64,000 nucleotides of DNA from Paraspadella gotoi (taxonomy: Eukaryota > Chaetognatha). The position numbers and the translations under genes are program-made. The notes beneath the pieces are model-generated. The model saw only the letters and a program-made list of their open reading frames with translations, did not search any database and had not been told where the DNA came from. This document shows positions 42,140-53,799 of the stretch, piece by piece (within the stretch, counting starts at the first letter, position 1; each line of letters begins with the position of its first letter). The stretch is from NCBI GenBank assembly GCA_051294375.1, contig CM119271.1:862721-926720 (forward strand), written 5' to 3'.

Positions 42140-42380
42140 ATCCTCGCCGAGAGAGAGGGAAACCCATTTTGCGCGTTGACATTAGCAGATGCCGATAGAG
42201 ATGCCATTTGGAGATGGCAGTAAAAGATGTCATAGGAGATACCGTAAGAAGAGTGCCATTGGAGTTGGTATTTAAGATGCCGTCAAGAGATGGCATCAGA
42301 TATATTGTGGCCCAGAGAATTGGCGAATACCAGATACCGAAATAGCTGACGGCCATTTCAGCCCCCATATCAAGGCAATC
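42140..42380 (+). repeat. Degenerate AGATGCCATTTGGAGATGGC repeats
   Basis: Irregular units of about 20-25 bp containing GATGCC/GAGATGGCA, partly palindromic. Counterpart at 56560-56765. Confidence 0.55.
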
Positions 42381-42469
42381 TTGATGAGGAGAAAAAATAA
42401 TGTTAATTTGGGTTATCTTAGGAAGGAGCCCGCCCGGGCTACGAAGACATAGGGGAAAGTAAGAGGAAA

Positions 42470-42580
42470 TTGGGGAGGACAGAAGAGGGAGAGAGAAAGA
42501 GAGAGAGAGAGAAAGGAGAAAGAGAGGAAGAGAAAGAGGGAGAGAGAAGAGGAGAGAGAATAGGGAGAGAGAGTTCCCTA
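42470..42580. repeat. GA-rich microsatellite
   Basis: Irregular GAGA; counterpart at 56868-56930. Confidence 0.8.
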
Positions 42581-43060
42581 AACCGTAAAACGACTCATTT
42601 GGCGTGGCGAAATGAACCAGAAGTTAACATACCGATGACTTGTTATTGGTCGACAGTGGAAGAGCAGCACAGGCGGGAAGAGGCCGAGAGGAAAGAAGGA
42701 GGGTGAAAATAATGGGATCGAACGGGACTTGGGGGGGGGAATTTGACTAGGGTGATGACTCAACTGGGGGGGGGCAACCAATAGGGGGCGACACTCTGTG
42801 AAAGAAAGGAAATAATGGATCCTTTTGCTCGCGACGAAAGATCGAACTTGATACGATTTTTATGATGGGAATTAAAATATTTTTTCCCCTTTTTATTATT
42901 CATGTTTTTGTTATACTCTTTCTCTCTTTCATTCTATCTCTCTCTCTCTCTCTATCTCTTTTTCCTCGTAAAAATAAAGCGGTCAGGAGAGGAAAACAAG
43001 ACGACTAGGATTAAGGTTCCTCTTTCTCAAGCGTTCGCGTTCTGTCATTACCCCCCCCCC

Positions 43061-44050
43061 TAGGGTGTTCATATTCCAAAAGTTGTTTGTATCTTCACGC
43101 ACATTTAGCACGACGGGCATGGCCTAAAAAAATAGGTTAGCACCAATCGCCATTTCAAATCGGTCCAACGCCTTTAGCATACCCTGAGATTTTTGGCCAC
43201 ACCTTTTCACATCATCCCTCACTGTGTCTAAAGTATGAGAGATTTAATCGTCCAACATAATTTATTAGTTAAAGAAGTCCATTTAAGTTTGTTCTATTAA
43301 AATTTAGAGTCACAACTACTCTAGTGGACCCACAACAGCATCCACAAGCTGCTGCACCAGGTAGTGGCCAATACATTGCGTACCATATCTTCTTGTTTTA
43401 GAGGTTACATATAAAAATTTTCTACACAGTTTTATCATAAAATAGGTGCTCTTTTCTAATTTAATATACATCTTTTAAAAAAATTGGTGTGCCTACATCC
43501 TGGAGGATAATTCCTGCCACAGATTCTTTTAAAATAAAATTATATACAAAATATTTATTTATATTATTTGCTATAGGTTTAATTAATGAGAGCATGATAT
43601 AATTACTATACACGATAATTTCATCTTGATTGACCAAATACTTTTGTAAGATATCCTGTTTATAAGAATTTTGAAAAAAATTTTTTAACCCACACAGAAA
43701 TAAAGAAATAAAAGTTATGGCATAAAAATTGCTTTATTAGTTGATAAAACCGCTCTAGGTTTATATTCCAATTCATGATTTCATAAGAACCAATCCCCAG
43801 AGGCTCTGTGGCGAAGCATTCTCAATTTGTTGGGAGGATGTGGACCAACAGTTGCAGATAAAAATTTTTTATCAAAATAATTTACATTCTATTATAGATG
43901 ATAATTTGCTTCCTTTAGTGATATCAGACTTGTACTCTGACTCTTTATTAGGTCCTGTGCATTACTTTTTTGTATGATACTTCTTGTCCAGACTGCTGAA
44001 GGTAAACAAAATTTAAGTACAACCACAACAATTGCTAACAAAACATTTAT
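43061..44050 (+). repeat. Left terminal inverted repeat, unit A
   Basis: Pairs with 47190-48182, interrupted by numerous one-base indels. Confidence 0.8.
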
Positions 44051-44169
44051 TCATATCATTATATTTAAATTCGATTACTATGTACCATAAACACGGATAT
44101 ATTATAACTTTAAAGTAATTCAGAGTACAATGAAAAAAAGAATCCCTGTTCAGTTTATATTTATTTTGG

Positions 44170-44300
44170 CTCTTTTTTTAAAAGCCAAACCATTTCTGTT
44201 TCTTAATCCCTGAACTAATTTCCAATTCTAATATTTTTAAACCCTAATCTGTTACAAAGTTATACCAAATTGTTAACCCTAATTGTAGAAAGTTTATTTT
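44170..44300 (+). repeat. R2 fragment inside long-TIR element
   Basis: Same head as at 32025 (GGCTCTTTTT, CCATTTCTGTTTCTTAATCC, CCTAATCTGTTAC), with a few CCCTAA words but no expanded satellite. Confidence 0.55.
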
Positions 44301-44814
44301 CTATGCCTGAGTTCACGCGTTTGATTCGTCGCCGTAGGTTTGGTTTTAATATGGAGCAAGGTTTTTCCTAAATCCCGAATGACTAAATGTTAAATAAATG
44401 ACAAATAAATTGTGAATAAATTGTGCATAAGCTTATTTTTTAAAATAGAAAGATAAATGCCAAAATCAGCATTGTATTATAATGTTTTTTTTCTGAAATT
44501 ATAAATTGGTATAAAAAATCCTTGGGATTCTGTAAAAAACTATGTTCCATATCCGATCTTCCAGAGAAACAATTATGATCGAAATATAAGTTGACGAGGT
44601 TTTCAGCTAACAGAAAGCGATAAAGAATGGTGAAAAAGACTGGTCTGAAAAGGTCAACTAAATGACTAGAGAAAATTCTGGAAGCGAGGTCACAAAATTT
44701 TCTCTAATGTACCCTTATATGGGCCCCCTAACCTTTAAAATATTAAAAACCCCCTTGGAAGGCCCCAATTTAATATCAAATTTATTTTAGTTTTTATCTC
44801 ACCAGATGGGCTTA

Positions 44815-44885
44815 AGCCTTAAGCCTTAAGCCTTTAAGGCCTTATCTTAAGGCTTAAGCCTTAAGCCTTAATGGCTTAAGCCCAT
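44815..44885. repeat. TTAAGCC/GGCTTAA palindromic array
   Basis: About nine CTTAAGCC-type words in both orientations form a potential cruciform. Unit B retains only one word at the matching place (about 59060), so the array is expanded or misassembled in unit A. Confidence 0.75.
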
Positions 44886-45289
44886 ATTGGGCGCTAGGGT
44901 AACCATTTAGTATTGCTTCTTGTTGTTGTTGTTGTCGTTGTTGTGTTGATATCATTGCTGTTTAACATTGAAAATACTCAAGTGTATAAACCATAGAAAG
45001 CTAAAAATTTAGATATGGCTTTCATCATTGGGTCTTTTAAGCATTAGTTATAATTCATATCCTCTACTCATTTGTTTGTTTTATTTACAAAACAAATTTT
45101 TATATATATAGATGACTTCAGCTCTGCAGCGGCTGTCAGCGGCCTGGTTCAGCTCTCTACTCTCTGCTCTTTTATTTATATGTCGCTCCTCTCTTTTCTT
45201 TTAATTTATATGTCGCTCTCTTCTCTTTTTTCCTCACTGCTTCTACTGATTCATCTAAAACGAGTTAATTCTTACGGGCCAAAACGGGT

Positions 45290-45385
45290 TCCCAGCTTTA
45301 TTTCTCTTTCTTTTCTCTCCTCTTTCTTTTTTCTGTCTCTCTCTCTCTTTTTTTCTCTCTCTTCTTTCTCTCTCTCTCTCTCACT
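45290..45385. repeat. CT-rich tract
   Basis: Interrupted CT/T array; counterpart at 59450-59560. Confidence 0.8.
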
Positions 45386-45479
45386 CCATACATGTATTTG
45401 TTTGTTTGATTTACGCATGAATGGACATTGTATCAATGAATGACAATCATGGCCTCAATGAATGACTATCACGATCCAA

Positions 45480-45665
45480 CATTTGTGTTGTCATGTTGCA
45501 TCATCATTTGGTATCATTGCATCAAATATTTGGTTATCTCAAATCAATAATTGGTTATCATTTGCGTCAATTATTGGTTATTCATTCGCATCAATAATCA
45601 ATTACTATTACATCAATCAATCAATTACTATTATTCAATAATTCGTTATTACACAATCATTCTTT
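45480..45665 (+). repeat. TTGGTTATCATCGCATCAAT minisatellite
   Basis: About nine degenerate units of 20-24 bp; counterpart at 59640-59870, better preserved. Confidence 0.75.
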
Positions 45666-45811
45666 TTTTCGGATTTTCTATTTAAAATTACCCCACTGGA
45701 CAATTCATTGAAACTTGATTTACAGCTTAATCACCCACTTTCAATCATACCACATACCTACAAAAATTTTTAAATGAATCTCTCTATTTAAGTAATATTG
45801 TGTCAAAGCTA

Positions 45812-45912
45812 AGGGAGTCCATCGGTCCCACCTCAAAAATCTTGTCGGTAAGTCGCTGATGATGATGTCAAGAACATTTAATTATTATTTATTCAAAACA
45901 ATCGATGTCTGT
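45812..45912 (+). repeat. R1 fragment inside long-TIR element
   Basis: CATCGGTCCCACCTCAAAAA, TCTTGTCGGTAAGTCG, ending in GTCTGTCCATC. Counterpart at 60005-60110. Confidence 0.5.
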
Positions 45913-46154
45913 CCATCAGTCATCGTTAAATTTTTTTATACATATCTTTTTTTAGTATTTTTTAAGCCCAATATGAATTAACAAAAAATTGCCAAAAAAC
46001 TTTGATGAAAGAGACAGAGAAGGAGAGAAATTTTAAAAGAAAAGTTATAATATTTTATACCAGATGCAAGGTGGAGAACATTTCCCCACGAAATTTTGGA
46101 CTGCTACAAAGAAAAAATTGCTAAAAAGGTAAAGGAGAACTCAAAACATCTTTC

Positions 46155-46635
46155 ACAGCTTCTTTAGCATGATTTTGATTCTCTGGTTTTAAAACCCTTC
46201 TGATTAAGAGAAAAAAACCATTTTTTTTTTTTAAACTGGGAAAGTCTTTCTTGAGCGCAATGCGAATTTAGAAAAAACTGTGCCAACAATTTTAAAAGAG
46301 AGAGGGGGAGAAAAAGAAAGAGAGAGGGATAATCTTCCACAGAAAACCTATCCTTTACTCAATTCTTTTACGTTTTTTATGAGTTTCTGAAGGAAATTCC
46401 CTATTAAAAAACTCATAAGGTATAAAAGTTTATGAAAATTTGATTACTTTTTTTTCATTAATCTTAGCGTTATGTTAGAAATATTACAAACGAGGTAGAA
46501 CATCAGTTAAACGTTTGTTTCCATTCAGCATAGAAGTATAAAACATTTTTTACAAGAACAGAAGAGAAAAACCATAATTGTTTCAAGCTGCCTCAACTTT
46601 TTCATTTGGCTGACTTTTGTAGGAATTCAATGTTT
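46155..46635. other. 480-bp segment present only in unit A
   Basis: Sequence between CAAAACATCTTT and the GTTTTTTAAATG word has no counterpart in unit B, which jumps directly between these points near 60345. Contains a GA tract. No gene seen. Confidence 0.65.
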
Positions 46636-47044
46636 TTTAAATGTTTATTACATTTAAATACTGACGACGAGGAATTTAAACGATCCAGGTTATAACGAAT
46701 TTATAAACGATTTAAAAATAAACTATCGTAAAAAACTTAACCGTCAGTATTTTTTCAACGAGGGCAACTAAAGATTCTACAAATACAAATTCCAACATTA
46801 AGCGAAACAAGAACTCAGATAGCCTCGATTACAACCCCCTTTTCTTCTTTTTTTAAATTATTCGTTGATGCGGACTCTCAATCAAGAAAGAGGGGAAACT
46901 TCTGACCAGTAGGTTTCGCTTTTCAGCTGACGAACGTTGGAGCCGTCTCCCCCTACGGCGCTGTCGCCACTGCGATTATAATAACAATTTTAAAACAAAT
47001 TATTTACATGAAGAAAAAAAATTTGGAAAAATAATTCCGAAGTT

Positions 47045-47175
47045 TCCAATCTTTTAACACCTCTCTAGCACATTAGAACGGGTCCTGAGCTTGTAACTAG
47101 ACTAAGGGTTTTTCATGCCCCAAACGTTGTCCTCAGTCTCACACTTAACACGCTTATGCTTATAGGCGGTTTGAA
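47045..47175 (-). repeat. Decayed SINE with tRNA head deleted
   Basis: Matches the body and 3' text of the SINEs at 39165 and 53516 (GAACGGGTCCTGAGCTTG, GCTTATAGGCGG) but the A/B-box portion is missing. Counterpart at 60775-60905. Confidence 0.5.
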
Positions 47176-47189
47176 CATATTTGTTAATT

Positions 47190-48182
47190 TCTCAACTACA
47201 GTTTGTTATGATTGTTACTAATTTTTTTTTCCTTCAAGCAGTCTGCGACAGGAAGTATCTACAAAAAAGTAAGCACACCTTAATAAGAGTTCAGAGTTAC
47301 AAGTCTGATATCACTGAAGGAAGCAAATTACATCTTATAATTAGAATGTTAAATTACTTTGATTAAAAAATTTTTTACTGCAACTGTTGGTCCAATTCCT
47401 CCATCAAATTGAGAATGCTTCCACAGAGCCTTCTGGGGATTGGTCTTATGAATCATGATTGGAATATAAACCGTAGAGTTTTTATCAACTAATAAAGCAT
47501 TTTTGATACCTAACTTTTATTTCTTTATTTCTGTGTGTGTTAAAAATTTTTGCAAAAAATTCTTATAAACAGGATATCTTTTAAAAAGTATTTTGGTCAA
47601 TTCAAGATGAAATTTATCGTGTATAGTAATTATATACATGCTCTATTAATTTAAACTATAGCAAATAATATAAATAAAATATTTTGTATATTAATTTTAT
47701 TTTTAAAAGAATTGTGCAGGAATTATCCTCCCAGGATGTAGGCACACCAATTTTTTAAAAGATTGTATATTAAGATTAGAAAGAGCACCTATTTGATTGG
47801 ATAAAAACTGTGTTAGAAAATTTTATAGTCCTCTAAAACCAAGAAGATATGGTACGCAATGTATTGGCCACTACCTGGTGCAGCAGCTTCGTGGATTGCT
47901 GTTGTGGGTCGGCGGAGAAGAGTTGCGACTTCTAAATTTTAATAGAACAAACTAATGGACTTCTTTATACTAATAATATGTTGGACGATCAAAATCTCTC
48001 ATACTTTAGACCAGTGAGGATATTGAAAGGTGTGCCAAAAATCCTTCCGAGAGGGTACTGCTAAAGGCGTTGACAATTTTGAATGGCGATTGGTCAAAAA
48101 CCCTATTTTTTGTAGGCCATGCCCCGTCGTGTTAAAATGTGCGTTGAGAAAACAAACAACTTGGAATGATGCACACACCCTA
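47190..48182 (-). repeat. Right terminal inverted repeat, unit A
   Basis: Inverted partner of 43061-44050, ending ACACACCCTA and followed by a C run and a CT array (48183-48244). Confidence 0.8.
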
Positions 48183-48183
48183 C

Positions 48184-48247
<64 letters not shown>

Positions 48248-48597
48248 GTCTTTTTATCGTCTCTAATAGATCTCTTTCCCTCGCACATATGTTTCTCGGT
48301 CAGGAATGGGTTTCTCACCTTTTTCCTTTTCACAGTCAAACGCACCTTCCCCACCGAAAGAAGGCAGGCGTAAAACGCGAGTGCGATCCTCCCTCACCAC
48401 CTTGGCTTCTGAAACTCTTCGGAACTTACCATCTTTTTTTACTACCAACCTTCACCTGACTCTTTTCATGTCCCTTTGAATACAAAATACATAAAAAATA
48501 TAAAGAAAATTCGGTAAATTTACCAGTTTTAAACTTTGTTACGTCCCTTTGCTCCTCTCCTCCTCCTCCCTCCCCCTATGGAGAACCCGCCCCTAAG

Positions 48598-48689
48598 GGA
48601 ATCGCCGCGGTCTGATCGCCTCTTCCTCGGCTGCTTGTTGCAGCGTCTGAGTGGCAGCAGCAAAAAGCACAGCACGGCAGAGCGTTCAG
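48598..48689 (+). CDS. Candidate host exon E3, unit A (frameshifted)
   Basis: GC-rich island after a CCT-rich tract; acceptor CCCCTAAG (to 48597), donor TTCAG|GTCAAG at 48689/48690. Four bases shorter than the unit B copy, with indels that break the Ala-rich frame seen there. Confidence 0.35.
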
Positions 48690-48789
48690 GTCAAGTCGGC
48701 GGTTGCTGCTGATAATGACGGGGAAGTTTTGGGCAGCTTTAATTGATCATTACTGTGAGAGAGCAGATTTCGGAGATGCTGAGAGCAAG

Positions 48790-48990
48790 AACGAGAGAGA
48801 GAGAAGAGAGAGAGAGAGAGATGAGGATGAGAGAGAGAGAGAGGAGACGTAGAGCGAAAAAGAGAAAAGAAAGAGAAAAATAATAGAAAGAGAGAGAGAG
48901 AAAAGGAGAGAGAAGAATAGAAGTAAAAAGGTTATAGAGAGAATAAGAGAAAAAAAAAAGAAAAAGAAAAAAAAGAGAGACAGAGACAGA
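48790..48990. repeat. GA-rich degenerate microsatellite
   Basis: Purine array between candidate exons E3 and E4; counterpart at 62505-62710. Confidence 0.8.
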
Positions 48991-49040
48991 GACACTTGCC
49001 GTACCATTTGAAACAGAGACTCTTGCCGTACCATGTTCAG

Positions 49041-49143
49041 GGCAGCCGGAGGACGAGCAGTCACGATTCTTCCGTTGGGCAAACGCCTGGTTGACATCTG
49101 GGAAAAACTGGACAGGAATGACGTTGGGAAAGTCAAGAAGGAG
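49041..49143 (+). CDS. Candidate host exon E4, unit A (open)
   Basis: Acceptor TTCAG at 49036-49040 and donor GAG|GTGAGG at 49143/49144. One base completes a split codon, then 34 codons are open, including GRAVTILPLGKRLVDIWEKL and DRNDVGKVKKE. The latter resembles the first 11 positions of an EF-hand loop, but position 5 is Val and the twelfth residue would lie in the next exon, so this is only suggestive. The unit B copy is frameshifted, which argues that this one is nearer the true sequence. Confidence 0.45.
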
Positions 49144-49535
49144 GTGAGGAAGGGATGGAGGGCAGGGAGAGGGAGGAGGAGGAGGAAGGAGAAGATAGGG
49201 GAGGAGGAGTTAGAGAGGGTGAAAAAGAGGGGAGATTGGCAGGAGAGGGAGAAGAGAAGCGAGAGGGGAGGTAGAGAGGAGAAGGGGAGGGAGAGAAGGG
49301 AGGGGAGAAGAGGAGAAGAGAAGGGAGGAGAGGGAGAGAAGGGAGGGTAGGAAAGAGGGAGAGGAGGGAGAGAGGGAGAAGGGGAGGGAGAGAAGCGAGG
49401 GAGAAGAGGAGAAGAGAAGGGGAGGAGGGGTAGAGAGGGAAGAGGGGAGGAGAAGAGGAGAAGGGGGGGAGAGAGGGAGGACAGGAGAGGAAGAAGAAGG
49501 GTGTGGAGGAGTAAGAAGGGAGAGGTAGGACTAAG
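49144..49535. repeat. GGGAGGAGA purine minisatellite
   Basis: Purine-rich, strand-asymmetric array starting right at the E4 donor. G runs and mirror symmetry favour triplex- or quadruplex-type structures. Counterpart at 62874-63290. Confidence 0.85.
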
Positions 49536-49539
49536 CTCT

Positions 49540-50235
49540 GACAGAAAACAAAGCCAGAGTTTTTTTTAATATATTCGTAATATACCGGCCCAAGGTAGAA
49601 TGATAGCAATTATTTAATATTAAGTTCAAAAAAAATCCTACATAAATATAGAAAATATCAACCAAAATCTTCGGAAAATCCACCCCTTCGTTGGAAGTTT
49701 TGCGCCATAGAAGATTTTTACTGATTGACTCCCGGTTGAAAACTCTAGAATTCCGATCGTTAGCTGCTCTTTACTTTTACTTTAATAAAAAAATTTCACC
49801 AAAATGTGACTAATTTCACTTTCCCATGATCGTATTCATATCAAAATACAAATGAAATGTAAAGAAAAATTTTGATGAGCCCTTCAGACATATAGCTATT
49901 GGATTCCTGAATTTGAAGTTTTTTAAAAATCACAACATATGTTAAATGCGTTGACATGTATTGAAGTTGAGAAATCCCTATTTTATATATAAAAATTGCA
50001 GAAAAAAATATTTTCCCGAACGGACCAGTCCATTTGAATCTGATGGTTTGATGTCAAAATGATGGTATTTATCAGAGAAAAAAAATGCGAAGGCCTTCAG
50101 ATGCAACAGGATCGGAACAGGTTTTTACACTATTTTTTACCTAATTATTTTTCCCAGTGGGCGTTACATTATTTGGCGTAGTCAGATTTTAACAAAAATC
50201 TCATTGAAAAGTCTTCCTCTATGTCTAAGAACGAC
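49540..50235. other. AT-rich noncoding sequence
   Basis: Matches 63300-64000 with many one-base indels. No gene recognised. Confidence 0.55.
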
Positions 50236-50244
50236 GTAGACTGC

Positions 50245-50450
50245 CTAGAGAAGGTGGGAGGAGAGAAGAGAGGGAGGAAGAGGGAGTAAGGGGAGAAGAG
50301 GTTAGAGAGGACAGAAGGGAGGTATAGGGGGAGAAGAGGGAGGAGGGGAAAGAGGGAGAAGGGGGAGGAGAGGGGAGGAGAGGAAGAAAGAGAGAGGAGG
50401 GAGGTTAGAAGGAGAAGTGGAGGGGAAAAGAGAGCGGGGAAAGGAAAACA
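50245..50450. repeat. Purine minisatellite, GGAGAAGAGGGAGG
   Basis: Second purine array of unit A; the counterpart in unit B would lie beyond the window. Confidence 0.8.
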
Positions 50451-50454
50451 AGAA

Positions 50455-50960
50455 AAAGGTTATGACTGCTCAGGGATTCTCAATATAAGGCGATCAATGG
50501 GATAATTTTAAAACCGAGATTTCAATCCAATTTCTTTCTTTATATTTCTTTTCTATTTTTTTCCTCTTTTTTTCCAATTATTTTTCTAATCTCTTATTCG
50601 CTTGCTCTTCCCCTAATCCTTTTTAAAAAAATATTTAAACCTTTAGCTATTTGTCTTTTTCTATTTTCTGCTTTTAATATATAATAAATAATCATAATAA
50701 ATGCTTAAGGCCAGGGATCACTCAACCAAAATTGTAGAAACTTAATTTTACTTGCTTATCTTAATCCATTTTCTGCACATCTTGTAAGAGGTTTTCTTAT
50801 TAAAGAATAATCGAAAACTTTGTTAAAAATCTTACTAAAATGTTCATAAAAATTTAAACAATTTTTTTCTTCGGTAAAACTATATTTTTAAGAGAAAATT
50901 ATTTTTTAAATGTAAGCTAAATTTCTGAAACCAAATGTTTTAACATCTCTCTCTTTTCTT
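50455..50960. other. AT-rich noncoding sequence
   Basis: Nothing recognised; ends at the CT tract and CCTAA satellite that mark the next unit. Confidence 0.5.
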
Positions 50961-50964
50961 TTTT

Positions 50965-51070
50965 TAACCCTAACCTTAAACCTAAACCCAATTCTTAACC
51001 CTAAACCTAAACCCAATCCTTAACCCTTACCTTAATCCTAAACCCAATCCTTAACCCTAATAAACCTAAA
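50965..51070 (+). repeat. Telomere-like satellite remnant at A/B junction
   Basis: CCCTAACC and CCTAAACCCAATCCTTAACC units, about 100 bp, followed by the start of unit B. Confidence 0.75.
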
Positions 51071-51339
51071 ACAATAATGTTTAGTAGTTGTGATGGTTGT
51101 TGTTGTTGTTGCTTTAGAAATCATCACCATTTTTTAGAAAAATTTTAACCGTCATCAGCGTCATTGTCTTTGTCATTGTCTTTTTCATTGTCTTTGCGAT
51201 AAGTTTGATGGTCATCGGCGCCCCCTTTCTCTTTCCCCCCGCTCCCCCCTTTCTCTTCCCCCCCGCTCCCCCCGCTTTTTTGTTACCCCCCCGCTCCTTT
51301 CTTTTCATCGAGGGTTGTTTGCGTCAAATTCAGTGGCCA

Positions 51340-51880
51340 CTTTGTCGTCGTCGTCGTCGTCGTTTTTGTCAACTTTTTTACCATCATTTAAAGCGACATT
51401 GTGGTCGACGTCGTCGTCGTCTTTCTCGATGTCATTTAAAAGCGACATGTCTGTCTTCATCGTCGTCGTATTTGTCATTTTTTTCGCTGCCATTTAATAG
51501 CGTTATTATCATCCTTGTCTTTAAAGTATTCTTTTTCTCCATCAGTTAAAAGCGTCTTTGTTGTCGTCGTCATCTTGTCTTGCTGTTGTTGTCATCGTCG
51601 TTGTCGCCATTCTCGACGTAATTTTAAACCGTCTCGCTGTCGGCGTCATCTTCATCGTCGTTTTTCACCGTCATTTAAAAGCGTCTTTGTTGTCGTCGTC
51701 ATCTTGTCTTGCTGTTGTTGTCATCGTCGTTGTCGCCATTCTCGACGTAATTTTAAACCGTCTTGCTGTCGGCGTCATCTTCATCGTCGTTTTTCACCGT
51801 CATTTAAAAGCGTCTTTGTTGTCGTCGTCTTCGTCGTCGTCCTCTTCGTCGTCGTCATTATCGTCGCCAATTTTTCTGAG
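51340..51880 (+). repeat. GTC-rich array with about 130-bp unit (unit B)
   Basis: Counterpart of 36995-37545; two near-exact units at about 51550-51800. Confidence 0.8.
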
Positions 51881-52339
51881 TTACGCAACCAGGATTTACG
51901 AAGCCAAAGAAAAGGAGAAGATGTAAAAAGAAGAGGGAGAAGAAACGGTAATGCAAGAAATTCACGTGCGAGCGTGTCAATTCGTGTAAATGCGCGCAGA
52001 CGAGACGAGGTCGTGCGAACTTGAGTTTATATAGAGACGGCGATTAGTGCATCAACACTTTGAAAAGTTTTGACTTATTGGGGAAATAAATGAAAAGAAC
52101 TTAAGATTTATAGGAAATATTTGGCTCTCTTTCCAAACTGTTTTAATATTGTCGGTTTTATTACCGTAGTAATGAATATTAATTGTTTTATCACAGAAGA
52201 GTTAAATATTAATTGTTTTATCACCTGAGTGATAATTAATGACACTTTTATCACCGGAGTGACGAAGATGATTGATGAGAATCTCGTACGTCGATTTCTC
52301 GTCTCCTCACGAGTCACGACCGGGAAGATTTCACCCAAC

Positions 52340-52885
52340 GTCTTTTCTTTTCTTTTCTTACCTCTCCTTTCCTTTTCTTTTCTTACCTCTTCCTTTCCTT
52401 TTCTTTCTTACCTCTCCTTCCTTTTCTTTTCTTACCTCTCCTTTCCTTTTCTTTTCTTACCTCTCCTTTCCTTTTCTTTTCTTACCTCTCCTTTCCCTTT
52501 TCTTTTCTTACCTCTCCTTTCCTTTTCATTTTCTTACCTCTCCTTTCCTTTTCTTTTCTTACCTCTCCTTTCCTTTTCTTTTCTTACCTCTCCTCTTTCC
52601 TTTTCTTTTCTTACTCTCTCCTTTTCCTTTTCTTTTCATTTACCTCTCCTTTCCTTTTCTTCTTCTTACCTCTCCTTCCTTTTCTTTTCTTACCTCTCCT
52701 TTCCTTTTCTTTTCTTACCTCTCCTTTCCTTTTCTTTTCTTACCTCTCCTTTCCTTTTCTCTTCTTACCTCTCCTTTCCTTTTCTTTCCTTTTCTTTTCT
52801 TACCTCTCCTTTCCTTTTCTTTTCTTACCTCTCCTTTCCTTTTCTTTTCTTACCTCTCCTTTCCTTTTCTTTTCTTACCTCATCT
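52340..52885 (+). repeat. 25-bp TTACCTCTCCTTTCC minisatellite (unit B)
   Basis: Counterpart of 37990-38555, with very regular 25-bp units. Confidence 0.9.
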
Positions 52886-52958
52886 CCTCCCCGAATTCTT
52901 ATTCTCACCGCACGTGTCCATAAAACGATCACGTCGCAAAACCGGTGTTGTTTACAAC

Positions 52959-53024
<66 letters not shown>

Positions 53025-53124
53025 CAGGAACAGATTTATCATCCAGGCAAAAAGGCTTTTGTTGTTGTTATTGTTGTTGTCCTTGTTTACATTTCTGAGA
53101 AATGCTCCTAGGTCGAGATTTTAT

Positions 53125-53780
53125 TGGCCTGTGGATAAGGCGCTAAGTGGGCTGCAACTTCTTTAACCCCTCTTGCAGCCATGGAACGGGTTCTGGGCTT
53201 GGAACCAGGCTTGAGGGTTTTCCAGGCCCCCCAAGGCGGCCGTCCTCACGCTTCCCGCAGGGTAGTTACCGGGTTGGGATTTAACCCAGTACCTTGTGGT
53301 CATGAGCTGATGGCTTTACTCATGGAGCCATCGGGTCACGACTGAAGGTGTCATGCTTATAGGCGGGGTGAACCTAGGCAATGTCCGACTACATGCCCCC
53401 CAGATTGTAACCCACCCTGCACTACTTCCAATGGAGGGAGGGGAGCAATCTTAAGCAAATCCATGGGCCTGGAATCAGAAGGTTGGAATACGCTCGACAG
53501 GATGGGCTCACCAGTGTGGATAAGGCACTAAGTGGGCTGAAGATGACTATTCACAACTTCTTTAATCCCTCTTGCAGCCATGGAATGGTTCCTGGGCTTG
53601 GAACCAGGCTTGAGGGTTTTCCACACCCCCAAGGTGGCTTACGGCCATCCTCACGCTTCCCGCAGGGTAGTTACCGGGTTGGGATTGAACCCAGTACCTA
53701 GTGGTCATGAGCTGATGGCTTTACTCATTGAGCCACCGGGTCACGACTGAAGGTGTCATGCTTATAGGCGGGGTGAACCG
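53125..53780 (-). repeat. Two tandem tRNA-derived SINEs (unit B)
   Basis: Copies at 53130-53378 and 53516-53779. In the second, the minus strand has TGGCTCAATGAGT (A box, 53723-53735) and GGTTCAATCCC (B box, 53681-53691), which match pol III internal promoter consensus well. The first copy is more diverged (TTAAATCCC in the B box). No acceptor stem or terminator typical of a tRNA gene, so SINE rather than tRNA. Confidence 0.7.
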
Positions 53781-53799
53781 ACTACAGGACGAGTCTACT

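Larger units (their letters stand above)
43061..48182. mobile_element. Long-TIR DNA element, unit A (5.1 kb)
   Basis: Ends TAGGGTGT...ACACCCTA. Terminal inverted repeats of nearly 1 kb (43061-44050 and 47190-48182) bracket about 3.1 kb. Both ends abut C runs (left about 10 C, right about 12 C), so a C-only target duplication of 8-10 bp is possible but cannot be distinguished from chance. No transposase domain is recognised. Long TIRs with 8-10-bp duplications are seen in Mutator-like and foldback elements; that assignment is a guess. The interior contains an R2 fragment, a SINE remnant, minisatellites and an R1 fragment, so it has collected other repeats. Confidence 0.75.
36720..50960. repeat. 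14.3-kb tandem duplication, unit A
   Basis: From CCTAATAAACCTAAAACAAT the sequence repeats at about 51055, an offset of 14,335 bases, and homology continues to the end of the window. The order of arrays, SINEs, exons and the long-TIR element is the same. Offsets drift to about 13,760 near the end because arrays and one 480-bp segment differ. Confidence 0.92.

Noticed and set aside
49041-49143. Confident EF-hand protein
   Set aside because: The loop-like DRNDVGKVKKE lacks a proper residue at position 5, and position 12 is not seen; kept only as a remark.
53681-53735. Functional tRNA gene
   Set aside because: A and B boxes are present, but I could not pair an acceptor stem and the segment belongs to a repeated 250-bp unit, so it is a SINE.
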